A stretch of DNA of 64,000 nt from Pseudomonadota bacterium (GCA_963204815.1 CAUJHQ010000048.1:45157-109156); one strand, 5' to 3'. Shown: positions 34,016 to 45,779, counted from the stretch's first letter. Translations and numbers: made by a program. The notes: generated from the sequence alone by a model not told the origin.

Positions 34016-34900
34016 ATGGCACGCCCTGAGTTGTCCGCCGTCGCCGAGTTGCTGAAGCCGATCACCTGGTTCCCGCCCATGTGGGCCTTCGCCTGCGGTG
34101 TCGTCGCGTCGGGCGTGCCGATCACGCCGCAGTGGGGCCTGGTGCTGCTGGGCGTGCTGCTGGCCGGGCCGCTGGTCTGCGCCACCAGCCAGGCCGTGAA
34201 CGACTGGTTCGACCGAGAGGTCGACGCCATCAACGAACCTCAGCGTCCCATTCCTTCCGGCCGCATCCCCGGCCGCTGGGGCCTGTGGATCGCCATCGCC
34301 TGGACGCTGCTCTCGCTCGTCGTCGCCACCCAGCTCGGCCCCTGGGGCTTCGGCGCCGCGGTGGCGGGCCTGCTGCTCGCGTGGGCGTACAGCGCCCCGC
34401 CGATCCGCCTGAAGCGCAACGGCTGGTGGGGCAATGCGGCCTGCGGCGTGTCGTACGAAGGCCTGGCCTGGGTCACCGGCGCGGCGGTCATGGCCGGCGG
34501 CGCCATGCCGGCGTCGCATTCGCTCGCGCTGGCCGTGCTGTACAGCGCCGGCGCGCACGGGATCATGACGCTGAACGACTTCAAGGCCATCGAAGGCGAC
34601 CGCCGCATGGGCGTCGGCTCGCTGCCGGTGAAGCTGGGCGTCGACGGCGCCGCGCGCACCGCGTGCCTGATGATGGCGGCACCGCAGGTCGTCGTCGTCG
34701 CGATGCTCTGGCACTGGGGCAGCCCGTGGCACGCGCTCGCGGTGGCGCTGCTGCTGGTGGCGCAGGGTGTGCTGATGGCCTGGTTCATGAAGAAGCCGGT
34801 CGAGCGCGCGCTGTTCTACAGCGGCTTCGGCGTGCCGCTCTTCGTGAGCGGCATGATGGTCAGCGCCTTCGCGCTGCGCGCCGCGGGCGGTGGGGCATGA
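34016..34900 (+). CDS. bchG: BchG, bacteriochlorophyll synthase
   Basis: A 294-residue UbiA-family prenyltransferase with about nine spans that esterifies bacteriochlorophyllide a with geranylgeranyl diphosphate. Both Asp-rich motifs are clear: NDWFDREVDAINEPQRPIP and LNDFKAIEGDRRMGVGSLP. Start ATG 34016 gives the usual N-terminus; the GTG at 33992 in the track would overlap the half-operator. The stop overlaps the next gene as ATGA. Confidence 0.95.
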   Translation: MARPELSAVAELLKPITWFPPMWAFACGVVASGVPITPQWGLVLLGVLLAGPLVCATSQAVNDWFDREVDAINEPQRPIPSGRIPGRWGLWIAIAWTLLSLVVATQLGPWGFGAAVAGLLLAWAYSAPPIRLKRNGWWGNAACGVSYEGLAWVTGAAVMAGGAMPASHSLALAVLYSAGAHGIMTLNDFKAIEGDRRMGVGSLPVKLGVDGAARTACLMMAAPQVVVVAMLWHWGSPWHALAVALLLVAQGVLMAWFMKKPVERALFYSGFGVPLFVSGMMVSAFALRAAGGGA

Positions 34901-36216
34901 AGTCGATCGGCTGGTTCGGCATCGTCCGCCTCGGGCTCGTGCAGGCGGCGATCGGCTCGATGGTGGTGCTGACGACGAGCACGCTGAACCGCGTGATGGT
35001 CGTCGAACTGGCGCTGCCGGCGCTGCTGCCCGGCCTGCTGGTGGCGCTGCACTACATGGTGCAGCTGCTGCGCCCGCGCATGGGCTTCGGCAGCGACCTC
35101 GGCGGGCGTCGCACGCCGTGGATCCTCGGCGGCCTGGCCGTGCTGGCCGTGGGCGCCGTGGGCGCGGCCTTCGCGACGGCGTGGATGTCGTCTTCGCGCG
35201 GCGCCGGCCTGGCGCTCGCGGTGCTGAGCTTCCTGCTCATCGGCGTCGGCGTCAGCGCGAGCGGCACGTCGCTGCTGGTGCTGCTGGCCAAGCGCGTCGA
35301 CGAGGGCCGGCGTGCGCCGGCGGCGACCATCGTCTGGATGATGATGATCGTCGGCTTCGCGGTCACCGCCGGCGTGGCGGGCAAGCTGCTGGACCCGTAT
35401 TCGCCGGCGCGGCTCGTCGGCGTGATGGCCGCGGTCTGCACGGTCGCGATGCTGCTGGCCGCCGCCGCGCTGCGCGGCCTGGAAGGCGAGGGCGCCAGCG
35501 CACCGCCCGCGCGCGAGGAGCGCGTGCCCTTCAAGGCGGCGCTCGCGCAGGTCTGGGCCGAGCCCGAGGCGCGCCGCTTCACCATCTTCATCTTCGTGTC
35601 GATGCTCGCCTTCAGCGCGCAGGACCTCATCCTCGAGCCCTTCGCCGGCACGGTGTTCGGCTTCACGCCGGGCGAGTCGACCTCGCTGTCGGGCCTGCAG
35701 CATGGCGGCGTGCTGGTCGGCATGATCGCGGTGGCGGTCGCCGGCAGCGGTCGCCTGCGGCATCGCCTGGGCTCGTTGCGCGCCTGGACGGTGGGCGGCT
35801 GCATCGCGTCGGCATTCGCGCTCGCCGGCCTGGTGGCCGGTGCCGCGATCGGGCCGGCGTGGCCGCTGAAGGTCACGGTGTTCGCGCTCGGCGCGGCGAA
35901 CGGCGCGTTCTCCATCGCCGCCATCGGCTCGATGATGCGGCTGGCCGGCCAGGGCCGCGAGCGCCGCGAAGGCGTGCGCATGGGCCTGTGGGGCGCGGCG
36001 CAGGCGGTGGCCTTCGGCATCGGCGGTGTCGTCGGCACCGGGGCGAGCGACATCGCGCACCGGCTGCTCGGCGACCCTTCCGCCGCCTACGCCACCGTGT
36101 TCGGCCTCGAGGCCCTGTTGTTCGTGGCTGCGGCGCTGCTGGCGTCGCGTATCGAGGCACCGGCGCCCGCGGCGCCGCATGCCGTGCTGCCGCCGATGGC
36201 GGCCGAAACGAGGTGA
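34897..36216 (+). CDS. PucC-family (BCH2) transporter between bchG and bchP (copy 3)
   Basis: A 439-residue, about 12-span protein of the same superfamily as PucC and LhaA but a more distant branch. It keeps TTSTLNRVMVVELALPALLP, GGRRTPWILGG, QDLILEPFAGTVFGFTPGES and GLWGAAQAVAFG. The bchG-orf428-bchP position is that of the BCH2 gene of Rhodobacter. The role is probably pigment delivery or antenna assembly; no precise function is proven. It starts on the bchG stop and ends 3 bases before bchP. Confidence 0.9.
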   Translation: MKSIGWFGIVRLGLVQAAIGSMVVLTTSTLNRVMVVELALPALLPGLLVALHYMVQLLRPRMGFGSDLGGRRTPWILGGLAVLAVGAVGAAFATAWMSSSRGAGLALAVLSFLLIGVGVSASGTSLLVLLAKRVDEGRRAPAATIVWMMMIVGFAVTAGVAGKLLDPYSPARLVGVMAAVCTVAMLLAAAALRGLEGEGASAPPAREERVPFKAALAQVWAEPEARRFTIFIFVSMLAFSAQDLILEPFAGTVFGFTPGESTSLSGLQHGGVLVGMIAVAVAGSGRLRHRLGSLRAWTVGGCIASAFALAGLVAGAAIGPAWPLKVTVFALGAANGAFSIAAIGSMMRLAGQGRERREGVRMGLWGAAQAVAFGIGGVVGTGASDIAHRLLGDPSAAYATVFGLEALLFVAAALLASRIEAPAPAAPHAVLPPMAAETR

Positions 36217-36219
36217 TGC

Positions 36220-37425
36220 ATGGACCCTCTCCAGACCTATGACGCGGTCGTCGTCGGCGGCGGCCCCGCCGGCGCCACTGCCGCGGCCGACCTGGCGCGC
36301 CTGGGCCGCAGCGTGCTGCTGCTCGACCGCGCCGGCCGCATCAAGCCCTGCGGCGGCGCGATCCCGCCGCGGCTGATCCGCGACTTCGGCATCCCCGACG
36401 AACTGCTCGTCGCGCACGCCACCTCCGCGCGCATGGTCTCGCCGAGCGACGTCAAGGTCGACATCCCGATCGAGAACGGCTTCGTCGGCCTCGTCGACCG
36501 CGAGGTCTTCGACGAGTGGTTGCGCACGCGTGCCGCCAACTGCGGGGCGGAGCGGCGCACCGGCACCTTCGAGCGCCTCGCGCGCGACGACGACGGCACC
36601 GCCATCGTCCACTTCATCGGGCGCGAGAAGGGCCAGCGCGGCGAAGGCCGGCCGATGGCCTTGCGGGCACGCGCCGTCATCGGCGCCGATGGCGCGCGCT
36701 CGGAGGTCGGCCGCCAGGCCATCCCGGGCGCGAAGGACACCGACTACGTGTTCGCCTACCACGAGATCCTGCGCGCGCCGCAGCAGCCGGGACCCGACTA
36801 CGACGGCAGCCGCTGCGACGTGTACTACCGCGGCACGCTGAGCCCCGACTTCTACGGCTGGGTCTTCCCGCACGGCGGCACGCTGAGCGTGGGCACCGGC
36901 AGCGCCGACAAGGGCTTCTCGCTGCGCAGCGCCACCGCCGAGCTGCGCAAGGCCGCCGGCCTGGAAGGCTGCGAGGTCGTGCGCCGCGAAGGCGCGCCGC
37001 TGCCGATGAAGCCGCTGCCGCGCTGGGACAACGGTCGCGACGTGGTGCTGGCTGGCGACGCCGCCGGCGTCGTGGCCCCGGCGTCGGGCGAGGGCATCTA
37101 CTACGCCATGGTCGGCGGCCGCTTCGCCGCCGAAGCGGTGCAGGAACTGCTGAAGACCGGCGAGGCGAAGTCGCTCTCGCTGGCGCGCAAGCGCTTCATG
37201 AAGGAGCACGGCCGCGTGTTCTGGGTGCTCGGCATCATGCAGCGCTTCTGGTATTCGAGCGATCGCCGGCGCGAGCGCTTCGTCAGCATCTGCAAGGACA
37301 AGGACGTGCAGACGCTGACCTTCGAGAGCTACATGAACAAGCGCCTCGTGCGCAAGAAGCCGATGGCCCACGTGCGCATCTTCTTCAAGGACGTGGCGCA
37401 CCTGCTGGGCCTGGCGCGCGTCTGA
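36220..37425 (+). CDS. bchP: BchP, geranylgeranyl bacteriochlorophyll reductase
   Basis: A 401-residue FAD enzyme that reduces the geranylgeranyl tail to phytyl. The Rossmann motif VVVGGGPAGATAAADLARLG is at about 10-29, followed by KPCGGAIPPRL. VLAGDAAGVVAPASGEGIYY binds FAD near the C-terminal third. It follows the PucC-like gene by 3 bases and completes the bacteriochlorophyll a end path with BchG. Confidence 0.96.
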   Translation: MDPLQTYDAVVVGGGPAGATAAADLARLGRSVLLLDRAGRIKPCGGAIPPRLIRDFGIPDELLVAHATSARMVSPSDVKVDIPIENGFVGLVDREVFDEWLRTRAANCGAERRTGTFERLARDDDGTAIVHFIGREKGQRGEGRPMALRARAVIGADGARSEVGRQAIPGAKDTDYVFAYHEILRAPQQPGPDYDGSRCDVYYRGTLSPDFYGWVFPHGGTLSVGTGSADKGFSLRSATAELRKAAGLEGCEVVRREGAPLPMKPLPRWDNGRDVVLAGDAAGVVAPASGEGIYYAMVGGRFAAEAVQELLKTGEAKSLSLARKRFMKEHGRVFWVLGIMQRFWYSSDRRRERFVSICKDKDVQTLTFESYMNKRLVRKKPMAHVRIFFKDVAHLLGLARV

Positions 37426-37432
37426 GCTCCGC

Positions 37433-37690
37433 ATGGGCCTGGTGACGCTGATCGAGGCGATCATCGTGCTCACGGTGCTGGAAGGGGTGGCGCTGGCGCT
37501 GTACCACCGCGCCACCGGGCGCGGCGTGGCGCCGGTGGAGTACGCGGCCAACCTCGCGTCGGGCGTGGCGCTGATGCTGGCACTGCGCGCCGCGCTGGGC
37601 GGCGCCGCCTGGGGCTGGGTGGCCGCCGCGCTGGCGGCCTCGGGCCTGCTGCACGCGGCTGACATCGCGCGGCGCTGGCGGCGCGGCTGA
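37433..37690 (+). CDS. 85-residue membrane protein after bchP
   Basis: Not recognised. It starts MGLVTLIEAIIVLTVLEGVA and has three hydrophobic stretches (about 3-22, 40-55, 58-75) with a short basic end RRWRRG. The ATG is 7 bases after the bchP stop, so it is cotranscribed. Nothing else indicates its role. The following 112 bases to tex hold only short GC-rich repeats and a possible tex promoter. Confidence 0.7.
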   Translation: MGLVTLIEAIIVLTVLEGVALALYHRATGRGVAPVEYAANLASGVALMLALRAALGGAAWGWVAAALAASGLLHAADIARRWRRG

Positions 37691-37802
37691 CGGCAGGGCC
37701 GCAAGGCCGCGGCGGTTTCGGTGACGGCCGGGCCACGCGCACGGTTCCTTACAGGCGCCCGGCTTAAACTCCGCCGCTTCGTTTTCCGACCCCGTCGTTT
37801 CC

Positions 37803-40120
<2,318 letters not shown>

Positions 40121-40124
<4 letters not shown>

Positions 40125-41206
40125 ACCTGAAGGCGCTGCGCGTCCACGCAGGGCCGCGCGCGCTGGCCCGGCTGCGCGAACGCGGCCTCGTCGCCGACGA
40201 TGTGCGCGTCATCCCGGCGGCCGCCGGCGGGCCCAAGGGCCTGACGCTCAACCCGCTGGACCGCTACGTCTTCGGCCACTGGCTGCCGCACAGCCGGCAG
40301 ACGGTGCACCTGGTCGGCGCGTCGATCGGCGCCTGGCGCATGGCCTCGGCCTGCCGCGCCGACGCCGATGCCGCGCTCGCCACGCTGGCCGACGACTACA
40401 TCACCCAACGCTACGACCACGAGCCGGGCCGTCCGCCGACGCCGCGCACCGTGAGCGCAACCTTCGGCCGCAAGATCGAACAGCGCCTGGGCGCGCATGC
40501 GGTCGAGCTGCTGACGCACCCGCGCTACCGGCTGCACGTCGTCACGAGCCGCGGCCGCCACGTGCTGGGCCGGCAGGGCCGCTGGCGCACGCCGGCCGGC
40601 TATCTCGGCGCGTTCGTCGCCAACGCGGCGAGCCGGCGCGCGCTCGGCGCCTGGCTCGAGCGCGTGGTCTTCAGCGACCCGCGCGCGCCGTTGCCGTTTC
40701 CGCTGGACGACTTCCGCAGCCGCGCCGTGCCGCTGGATGCCGGCAACCTCGTGCCGGCGGTGCTGGCCAGTTGCTCGATCCCGTTCTGGCTCGACGCCGT
40801 GCACGACATCCCCGGCGCGCCGCGCGGCGCCTACTGGGACGGCGGCATCACCGACTACCACCTCCACCTGGACTACGCCGCCATGCACGACGGCCTCGTG
40901 CTGTACCCGCACTTCCAGTCGCAGGTGGTGCCGGGCTGGCTGGACAAGGCCTGGAAGCGGCGCCACCGCGCGAGCCCGCGGCTGGCCAATGTGGTGCTGC
41001 TGTCGCCGGCGCCGGATTGGGTGCGAACGCTGCCCGGCGGCAAGCTGCCCGACCGCGGCGACTTCAAGGCCTACGGCGACGACGTCGACGGCCGTGTGCG
41101 GCACTGGCGGCGCGCGCTCGCCGAGAGCCAGCGCCTGGCCGACGAGTTCGCGGAACTGGTGGCGTCGCCGCATGCCGCCGCCGCCGCGACCGGGCCGCTG
41201 GGCTAA
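40121..41206 (+). CDS. Patatin-like phospholipase family protein
   Basis: A 361-residue protein with the patatin elements in an unusual spread: [12 protein letters not shown] (oxyanion loop type), the nucleophile elbow GASIGAWRM, and the DGGITDYH Asp motif. It is likely a lipid acyl hydrolase; the substrate is unknown. It starts at GTG 40121, coupled to tex. Its stop TAA is inside TAAAAT, which may be the -10 of the thrS promoter. Confidence 0.82.
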
Positions 41207-41256
41207 AATCGCTTCTTTCCGACCATTCCTGCAAGAGCGAGAAAGGCACACGGGTT

Positions 41257-41298
41257 ATGACACCGCGGACTACGACCTGCTTCTTTGCCGAGACCTAG
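41257..41298 (+). CDS. Thr/Phe-rich leader peptide ahead of thrS
   Basis: A 13-codon ORF encodes [13 protein letters not shown]. Five of 13 residues are Thr (codons ACA, ACT, ACG, ACC, ACC) and two adjacent ones are Phe. It precedes an operon encoding both threonyl- and phenylalanyl-tRNA synthetases. A modest AAAGG site lies 10 bases before the ATG. The stop codon ends 4 bases before the antiterminator arm at 41303. This is the layout of a ribosome-mediated attenuator. Confidence 0.75.
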   Translation: MTPRTTTCFFAET

Positions 41299-41302
41299 GC
41301 AG

Positions 41303-41340
41303 CCGCGCGTTCGTCCCCATCCATCTCGAACAAGGCGCGG
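41303..41340 (+). promoter_or_regulatory. Antiterminator stem of the thrS leader
   Basis: CCGCGCGTTCG (41303-41313) pairs fully with CGAAC-AAG-GCGCGG (41327-41340), leaving AAG as a bulge. Its 3' arm is the same as the 5' arm of the terminator, so the two cannot form together. A weaker 5-bp pairing of 41303-41307 with CGCGG (41264-41268) in the leader ORF could sequester it. Confidence 0.65.
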
Positions 41341-41364
41341 CTCACCCCGCGCCTTGTTGCTTTC
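41329..41364 (+). terminator. Attenuator terminator before thrS
   Basis: A perfect 12-bp stem, AACAAGGCGCGG / CCGCGCCTTGTT, with a CTCACC loop is followed by GCTTTC. It lies 12 bases before the thrS ATG and 30 bases after the leader peptide, so it cannot end the patatin gene message alone. Confidence 0.8.
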
Positions 41365-41375
41365 AGAGGTTACCC

Positions 41376-43283
41376 ATGATTCACATCACGTTGCCCGACG
41401 GCTCCCGCCGCGAGTTCCCCGGCCCGCTGACGGTCGCCGAGGTGGCGGCCTCGATCGGCCCCGGCCTGGCCAAGGCGGCCCTCGCCGGCAAGGTCGACGG
41501 CAAGGTCGTCGACACCAGCTTCCGCATTGAGCGCGACGCCCAGCTCGCCATCGTCACCGAGAAGGACGCCGACGGCCTGGAGATCATCCGCCACAGCACG
41601 GCGCACCTGCTGGCCTACGCGGTGAAGGAACTCTTCCCCGAGGCGCAGGTGACGATCGGCCCGGTGGTGGAGAACGGCTTCTATTACGACTTCGCGTACA
41701 AGCGCCCGTTCACGCCCGAGGACCTGGCGGCGATCGAGAAGCGCATGGGCGAACTCGCCGCAAAGAACGAGCCGGTGGTGCGCCGCGTACTGCCGCGCGA
41801 CGAGGCCGTGGCCTACTTCAAGGGCCTGGGCGAGCACTACAAGGCCGAGATCATCGGCAGCATCCCGGCCGACCAGGACGTCAGCGTGTACCGCGAAGGC
41901 GGCTTCGAAGACCTGTGTCGCGGCCCGCACGTGCCGAGCACCGGGCGCCTGAAGCACTTCAAGCTGATGAAGGTGGCCGGCGCCTACTGGCGCGGTGACC
42001 AGGCGAACGAGCAACTGCAGCGCATCTACGGCACGGCCTGGGCCACGAAGGACGAACTGCAGGGCTACCTGCGCATGCTCGAGGAAGCCGAGAAGCGCGA
42101 CCACCGCAAGCTCGGCCGCGAGCTCGATTTCTTCCATCTCGACGAGCACAGCCCCGGCACGGTCTTCTGGCACCCGAAGGGCTGGACGGTCTGGCAGGAG
42201 GTCGAGCAGTACATGCGCCGCGTCTACCGCGACAACGGCTACCAGGAAGTGAAGGGGCCGCAGATCCTGGACCAGAGCCTGTGGGAGAAGACGGGCCACT
42301 GGGACAAGTACCGCGAGAACATGTTCACGACGGAATCGGAGAAGCGCCACTACGCGCTCAAGCCGATGAACTGCCCCGGCCATGTCCTGATCTTCAAGCA
42401 GGGCATCAAGAGCTATCGCGACCTGCCGCTGCGCTACGGCGAGTTCGGCAACTGCCACCGCAACGAGCCCACGGGCGGCCTGCACGGCATCATGCGGGTG
42501 CGCGCCTTCACGCAGGACGACGGCCACGTCTTCTGCACCGAGGACATGATCCTCGACGAGTGCGTGGCCTACACGGCGTTGCTGCAGAAGGTCTACGCCG
42601 ACTTCGGCTTCAAGGACATCATCTACAAGGTCGCGACGCGGCCCGACAAGCGCATCGGCTCCGACGAACTCTGGGACAAGGCCGAGTTCGCGGTGATGGA
42701 GTCGCTGCGCCGCTCCGGCTGCGAGTTCATCGTCTCCCCTGGCGACGGCGCCTTCTACGGCCCGAAGATCGAGTACACGCTGAAGGACGCGCTGGGCCGC
42801 CAGTGGCAGTGCGGCACGATGCAGGTCGACTTCAACACGGCCGAGCGCCTGGGCGGCGAGTACGTGGCCGAGAGCGGCGAACGCCGCCACCCGGTGATGC
42901 TGCACCGGGCGATCGTCGGCAGCCTGGAGCGCTTCATCGGCATCCTGATCGAGCAGCACGCCGGCGCGCTGCCGGCCTGGCTGGCGCCGGTGCAGGTGGT
43001 GGTGGCCTCGATCACCGACGCCCAGGGCGACTACGCCGGGGAAGTCGCGAAAATGCTGCAAAAACAAGGAGTTAGAGCCAGCCTTGATTTGCGCAACGAG
43101 AAAATCAACTATAAAATCCGCGAGCATTCGATGCAGAAGGTCCCGTTCATCCTGGTCGTCGGCGACAAGGAGAAGGCAAACGGGGCCGTTTCGGTGCGCG
43201 CCCGGGGCAACGTGGACCTCGGTGTGATGCCTCTCGCAGACTTCCAGCTGAAGCTCGCCAGCGACATCGCCCAGAAGGTGTAA
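41376..43283 (+). CDS. thrS: ThrS, threonyl-tRNA synthetase
   Basis: A 635-residue class II synthetase. In order: TGS domain (1-62), editing domain with the HSTAHLL zinc-like motif, catalytic core with the zinc Cys in MNCPGH and motif 2 around [15 protein letters not shown], and the anticodon-binding domain ([14 protein letters not shown]). ATG 41376 is the only sensible start; the track ORF from 40737 is read-through. It is the first gene of the thrS-infC-rpmI-rplT-pheST-ihfA operon. Confidence 0.97.
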   Translation: MIHITLPDGSRREFPGPLTVAEVAASIGPGLAKAALAGKVDGKVVDTSFRIERDAQLAIVTEKDADGLEIIRHSTAHLLAYAVKELFPEAQVTIGPVVENGFYYDFAYKRPFTPEDLAAIEKRMGELAAKNEPVVRRVLPRDEAVAYFKGLGEHYKAEIIGSIPADQDVSVYREGGFEDLCRGPHVPSTGRLKHFKLMKVAGAYWRGDQANEQLQRIYGTAWATKDELQGYLRMLEEAEKRDHRKLGRELDFFHLDEHSPGTVFWHPKGWTVWQEVEQYMRRVYRDNGYQEVKGPQILDQSLWEKTGHWDKYRENMFTTESEKRHYALKPMNCPGHVLIFKQGIKSYRDLPLRYGEFGNCHRNEPTGGLHGIMRVRAFTQDDGHVFCTEDMILDECVAYTALLQKVYADFGFKDIIYKVATRPDKRIGSDELWDKAEFAVMESLRRSGCEFIVSPGDGAFYGPKIEYTLKDALGRQWQCGTMQVDFNTAERLGGEYVAESGERRHPVMLHRAIVGSLERFIGILIEQHAGALPAWLAPVQVVVASITDAQGDYAGEVAKMLQKQGVRASLDLRNEKINYKIREHSMQKVPFILVVGDKEKANGAVSVRARGNVDLGVMPLADFQLKLASDIAQKV

Positions 43284-43345
43284 GGCGGCCTGTGCCCGTG
43301 CCGTTCGAGAATGTTTGGTGGCCGGCCTTGCCTTGCCGGTCACGC

Positions 43346-43362
43346 TAAGGAGTCGACACATC
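43346..43362 (+). promoter_or_regulatory. infC ribosome-binding site and ATC start
   Basis: TAAGGAG (43346-43352) stands 7 bases before ATC (43360). It is much better placed for this ATC than for the ATG at 43372. A non-standard start fits infC, whose product rejects such starts. Confidence 0.75.
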
Positions 43363-43908
43363 GCTACCTTCATGGACCGGCGCGTTCCCAACGTGGAGCG
43401 CAAGCACCGTCTCAATCGCGAAATCATGGCGCCGCAGGTGCGGCTGAACGGGGTGGAGAACGAACCCCTGGGCATCGTCGCCACGATCGAGGCGTTGCGC
43501 ATGGCGGGCGAACTGGACGTCGATCTCGTCGAGATCGCCGCCACCGCGGACCCGCCGGTCTGCCGGTTGATGGACTACGGCAAGTTCAAGTACCAGGAGC
43601 AGAAGCGCGCCGCCGAAGCAAAGTCCAAGCAGAAGGTCATCGAGGTCAAGGAAGTCAAGTTCCGCCCCGGCACCGACGAAGGCGACTACGCGATCAAGAT
43701 GCGCAACCTGCGCCGCTTCATCGCCGAGGACGGCGACAAGGGCAAGGTCACGCTGCGCTTCCGGGGCCGCGAGATCACGCACCAGGACATCGGCATGCGC
43801 CTGCTGGAACGGATCCGCGACGAGCTCGCCGACGTCTCGGTGGTCGAGCACATGCCCAAGCTGGAAGGGCGCCAGATGATCATGGTGCTGGCGCCGAAGC
43901 GGAAGTAG
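43360..43908 (+). CDS. infC: InfC, translation initiation factor IF-3
   Basis: A 182-residue factor that binds the 30S subunit and checks start-codon pairing. N-domain: [20 protein letters not shown], then [25 protein letters not shown]-domain: [14 protein letters not shown] and [11 protein letters not shown]. The start is taken as ATC 43360 on the ribosome-binding-site evidence; ATG 43372 would shorten it by 4 residues. E. coli infC starts at ATT and is autorepressed through that codon; the same is inferred here. Confidence 0.93.
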   Translation: MATFMDRRVPNVERKHRLNREIMAPQVRLNGVENEPLGIVATIEALRMAGELDVDLVEIAATADPPVCRLMDYGKFKYQEQKRAAEAKSKQKVIEVKEVKFRPGTDEGDYAIKMRNLRRFIAEDGDKGKVTLRFRGREITHQDIGMRLLERIRDELADVSVVEHMPKLEGRQMIMVLAPKRK

Positions 43909-43963
43909 ACGAATCGAAGTTTCGACGGGTCGGTCTGGTCACCGGCCCGAAGAAGAGAAGCCG

Positions 43964-44006
43964 CTGCAGGCCAACAAGCACACCGGGAAGCCGGGGTCGC
44001 CTGCAG
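43964..44006 (+). promoter_or_regulatory. Possible L20-responsive leader of rpmI
   Basis: The 120-base infC-rpmI gap contains CTGCAGG (43964-43970) and CCTGCAG (44000-44006), a perfect 7-bp stem, enclosing a small CCGG/CCGG dyad. In E. coli a structure in this region binds L20 to repress rpmI-rplT. The role here is inferred from location only. Confidence 0.4.
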
Positions 44007-44028
44007 GGGTCACCAAGAAGGAGCAGTC

Positions 44029-44232
44029 ATGCCCAAGATGAAGACCAAGAGCGGTGCCAAGAAGCGGTTCCGCGTGCGTCCGGGGGGTACCGTCAAGCGC
44101 GGTCAGGCGTACAAGCGCCACATCCTCACGAAGAAGAGCACCACCCGCAAGCGTCAGCTGCGCGGCGCGGTGAACGTTCACGAGACCAACATGGGCCACA
44201 TCGCTGCGATGCTGCCCTTCGCTGGCCTCTAA
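44029..44232 (+). CDS. rpmI: Ribosomal protein bL35
   Basis: A 67-residue very basic protein of the large subunit. It starts [16 protein letters not shown] and contains [16 protein letters not shown], the family signature. AAGGAG lies 8-9 bases before the ATG. rplT follows after 24 bases. Confidence 0.97.
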   Translation: MPKMKTKSGAKKRFRVRPGGTVKRGQAYKRHILTKKSTTRKRQLRGAVNVHETNMGHIAAMLPFAGL

Positions 44233-44256
44233 CCGCACGCACGAAGGAGCAGACAC

Positions 44257-44613
44257 ATGCCTCGCGTCAAACGCGGTGTAACCGCCCACGCCCGCCACAA
44301 GAAGATCCTGGCCCTGGCCAAGGGTTTCCGGGGCCGCCGCAAGAACGTCTTCCGCATCGCCAAGCAGGCGGTGATGAAGGCGGGCCAATACGCCTACCGC
44401 GACCGTCGCACCCGCAAGCGGGTGTTCCGCCAGCTCTGGATTGCCCGTATCAACGCTGCCAGCCGCGAGCTCGGCGTGACGTACAGCAAGTTCATGGCCG
44501 GCCTGAAGAAGGCGCAGATCGACATCGACCGCAAGGTCCTTGCCGACATGGCCGTCAACGACCCGGCTGCCTTCGGCAGCATCGTCGCGAAGGTGAAGGC
44601 CCAGCTCGCTTGA
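44257..44613 (+). CDS. rplT: Ribosomal protein bL20
   Basis: A 118-residue basic protein required for early 50S assembly, and autoregulator in E. coli. It has the pattern [18 protein letters not shown] and [22 protein letters not shown]. Its stop TGA shares a base with an ATG at 44613 that is in frame with pheS. A terminator-like hairpin follows. Confidence 0.97.
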   Translation: MPRVKRGVTAHARHKKILALAKGFRGRRKNVFRIAKQAVMKAGQYAYRDRRTRKRVFRQLWIARINAASRELGVTYSKFMAGLKKAQIDIDRKVLADMAVNDPAAFGSIVAKVKAQLA

Positions 44614-44657
44614 TGCCGCGCCGCCGGGGTCGCACCCGGCGGCACTTCGAGCATACG

Positions 44658-44686
44658 AAGGCCGTCACCTCGGGGCGGCCTTTTTT
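44658..44686 (+). terminator. Terminator-like hairpin between rplT and pheS
   Basis: AAGGCCG (44658-44664) pairs with CGGCCTT (44676-44682), followed by TTTT; the run is TTTTTT in all. It stands 27 bases before the pheS ATG. It probably attenuates read-through into pheST rather than ending the operon. Confidence 0.7.
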
Positions 44687-44708
44687 GTTTTCTTTTCGTC
44701 TCTCGTCC

Positions 44709-45764
44709 ATGAACGACCTCGAACAGCTGGTGCAGGGTGCGGAGGCCGAGTTCGGCGCTGCGCCGAACCCGGCCGAACTGGAGAACGCAAAGGCACGCTA
44801 TCTCGGCAAGGCCGGCCGCGTGACCGAACTGCTGAAGGGACTGGGCGCTCTGCCGCCCGACCAGAAGAAGACCCGCGGCGCCGAGATCAACCAGGCGAAG
44901 GTGCGCATCGAAGCCGCGCTCGCCGCGGCACGCGACAAGCTCGCAGAAGCCGAACTCGCGGCCCAGCTGCAGGCCGAGGCGCTCGACGTCACGCTGCCCG
45001 GCCGCACCCGCGGCGCTGGCGGCCTGCATCCGGTGAGCCGCACGATCGAGCGCATCGAGGCCATCTTCGGCTCGATGGGCTTCGACGTCGCCGAAGGCCC
45101 GGAGATCGAGACCGACTGGATGAGCTTCACCGCCTTGAACAACCCGGAAAACCACCCGGCGCGTTCGATGCAGGACACCTTCTACGTCGACCTGAAGGAC
45201 AGCGAAGGCCGCTGGCTCAACCTGCGCCCGCACACCAGCCCGATGCAGGTGCGCTATGCGCGCGCACATGCCGCCAAGCACGCCGGTGCGATCGACGCCG
45301 GCCTGCCGATGCCCGAGATCCGCGTCATCGCGCCGGGCCGCACCTACCGCGTCGACAGCGACGCCACGCACTCGCCGATGTTCCACCAGTGCGAAGGCCT
45401 GTGGATCGGCGAGAACGTGAGCTTCAAGGACCTGAAGGTCGTCTTCAGCGAGTTCGTGCGCCAGTTCTTCGAGACCGACGACTTCGACGTGCGCTTCCGG
45501 CCGAGCTTCTTCCCGTTCACCGAGCCCTCGGCCGAGATCGACATCGCGTTCCGCAGCGGGCCGCTGGCCGGCAAGTGGCTCGAAGTGGCAGGCTCGGGCC
45601 AGGTGCACCCGAACGTGGTGCGCAACTTCGGACTCGACCCCGAGCGCTACATCGGCTTCGCCTTCGGCATGGGCCCCGACCGTCTGACGATGCTGCGCTA
45701 TGGCGTCGACGACCTGCGCCTCTTCTTCGACGGCGACCTCCGCTTCCTTTCGCAGTTCCGCTGA
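44709..45764 (+). CDS. pheS: PheS, phenylalanyl-tRNA synthetase alpha chain
   Basis: A 351-residue class II catalytic chain. The N-terminal coiled coil (about 1-90) binds tRNA-Phe. Motif 2 region: [34 protein letters not shown] and [10 protein letters not shown]; motif 3: [20 protein letters not shown] 44709 gives the usual N-terminus but has no Shine-Dalgarno. The same frame is open from ATG 44613, adding 32 residues. pheT starts 15 bases downstream. Confidence 0.95.
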   Translation: MNDLEQLVQGAEAEFGAAPNPAELENAKARYLGKAGRVTELLKGLGALPPDQKKTRGAEINQAKVRIEAALAAARDKLAEAELAAQLQAEALDVTLPGRTRGAGGLHPVSRTIERIEAIFGSMGFDVAEGPEIETDWMSFTALNNPENHPARSMQDTFYVDLKDSEGRWLNLRPHTSPMQVRYARAHAAKHAGAIDAGLPMPEIRVIAPGRTYRVDSDATHSPMFHQCEGLWIGENVSFKDLKVVFSEFVRQFFETDDFDVRFRPSFFPFTEPSAEIDIAFRSGPLAGKWLEVAGSGQVHPNVVRNFGLDPERYIGFAFGMGPDRLTMLRYGVDDLRLFFDGDLRFLSQFR

Positions 45765-45779
45765 ACTTCGGACACACGC

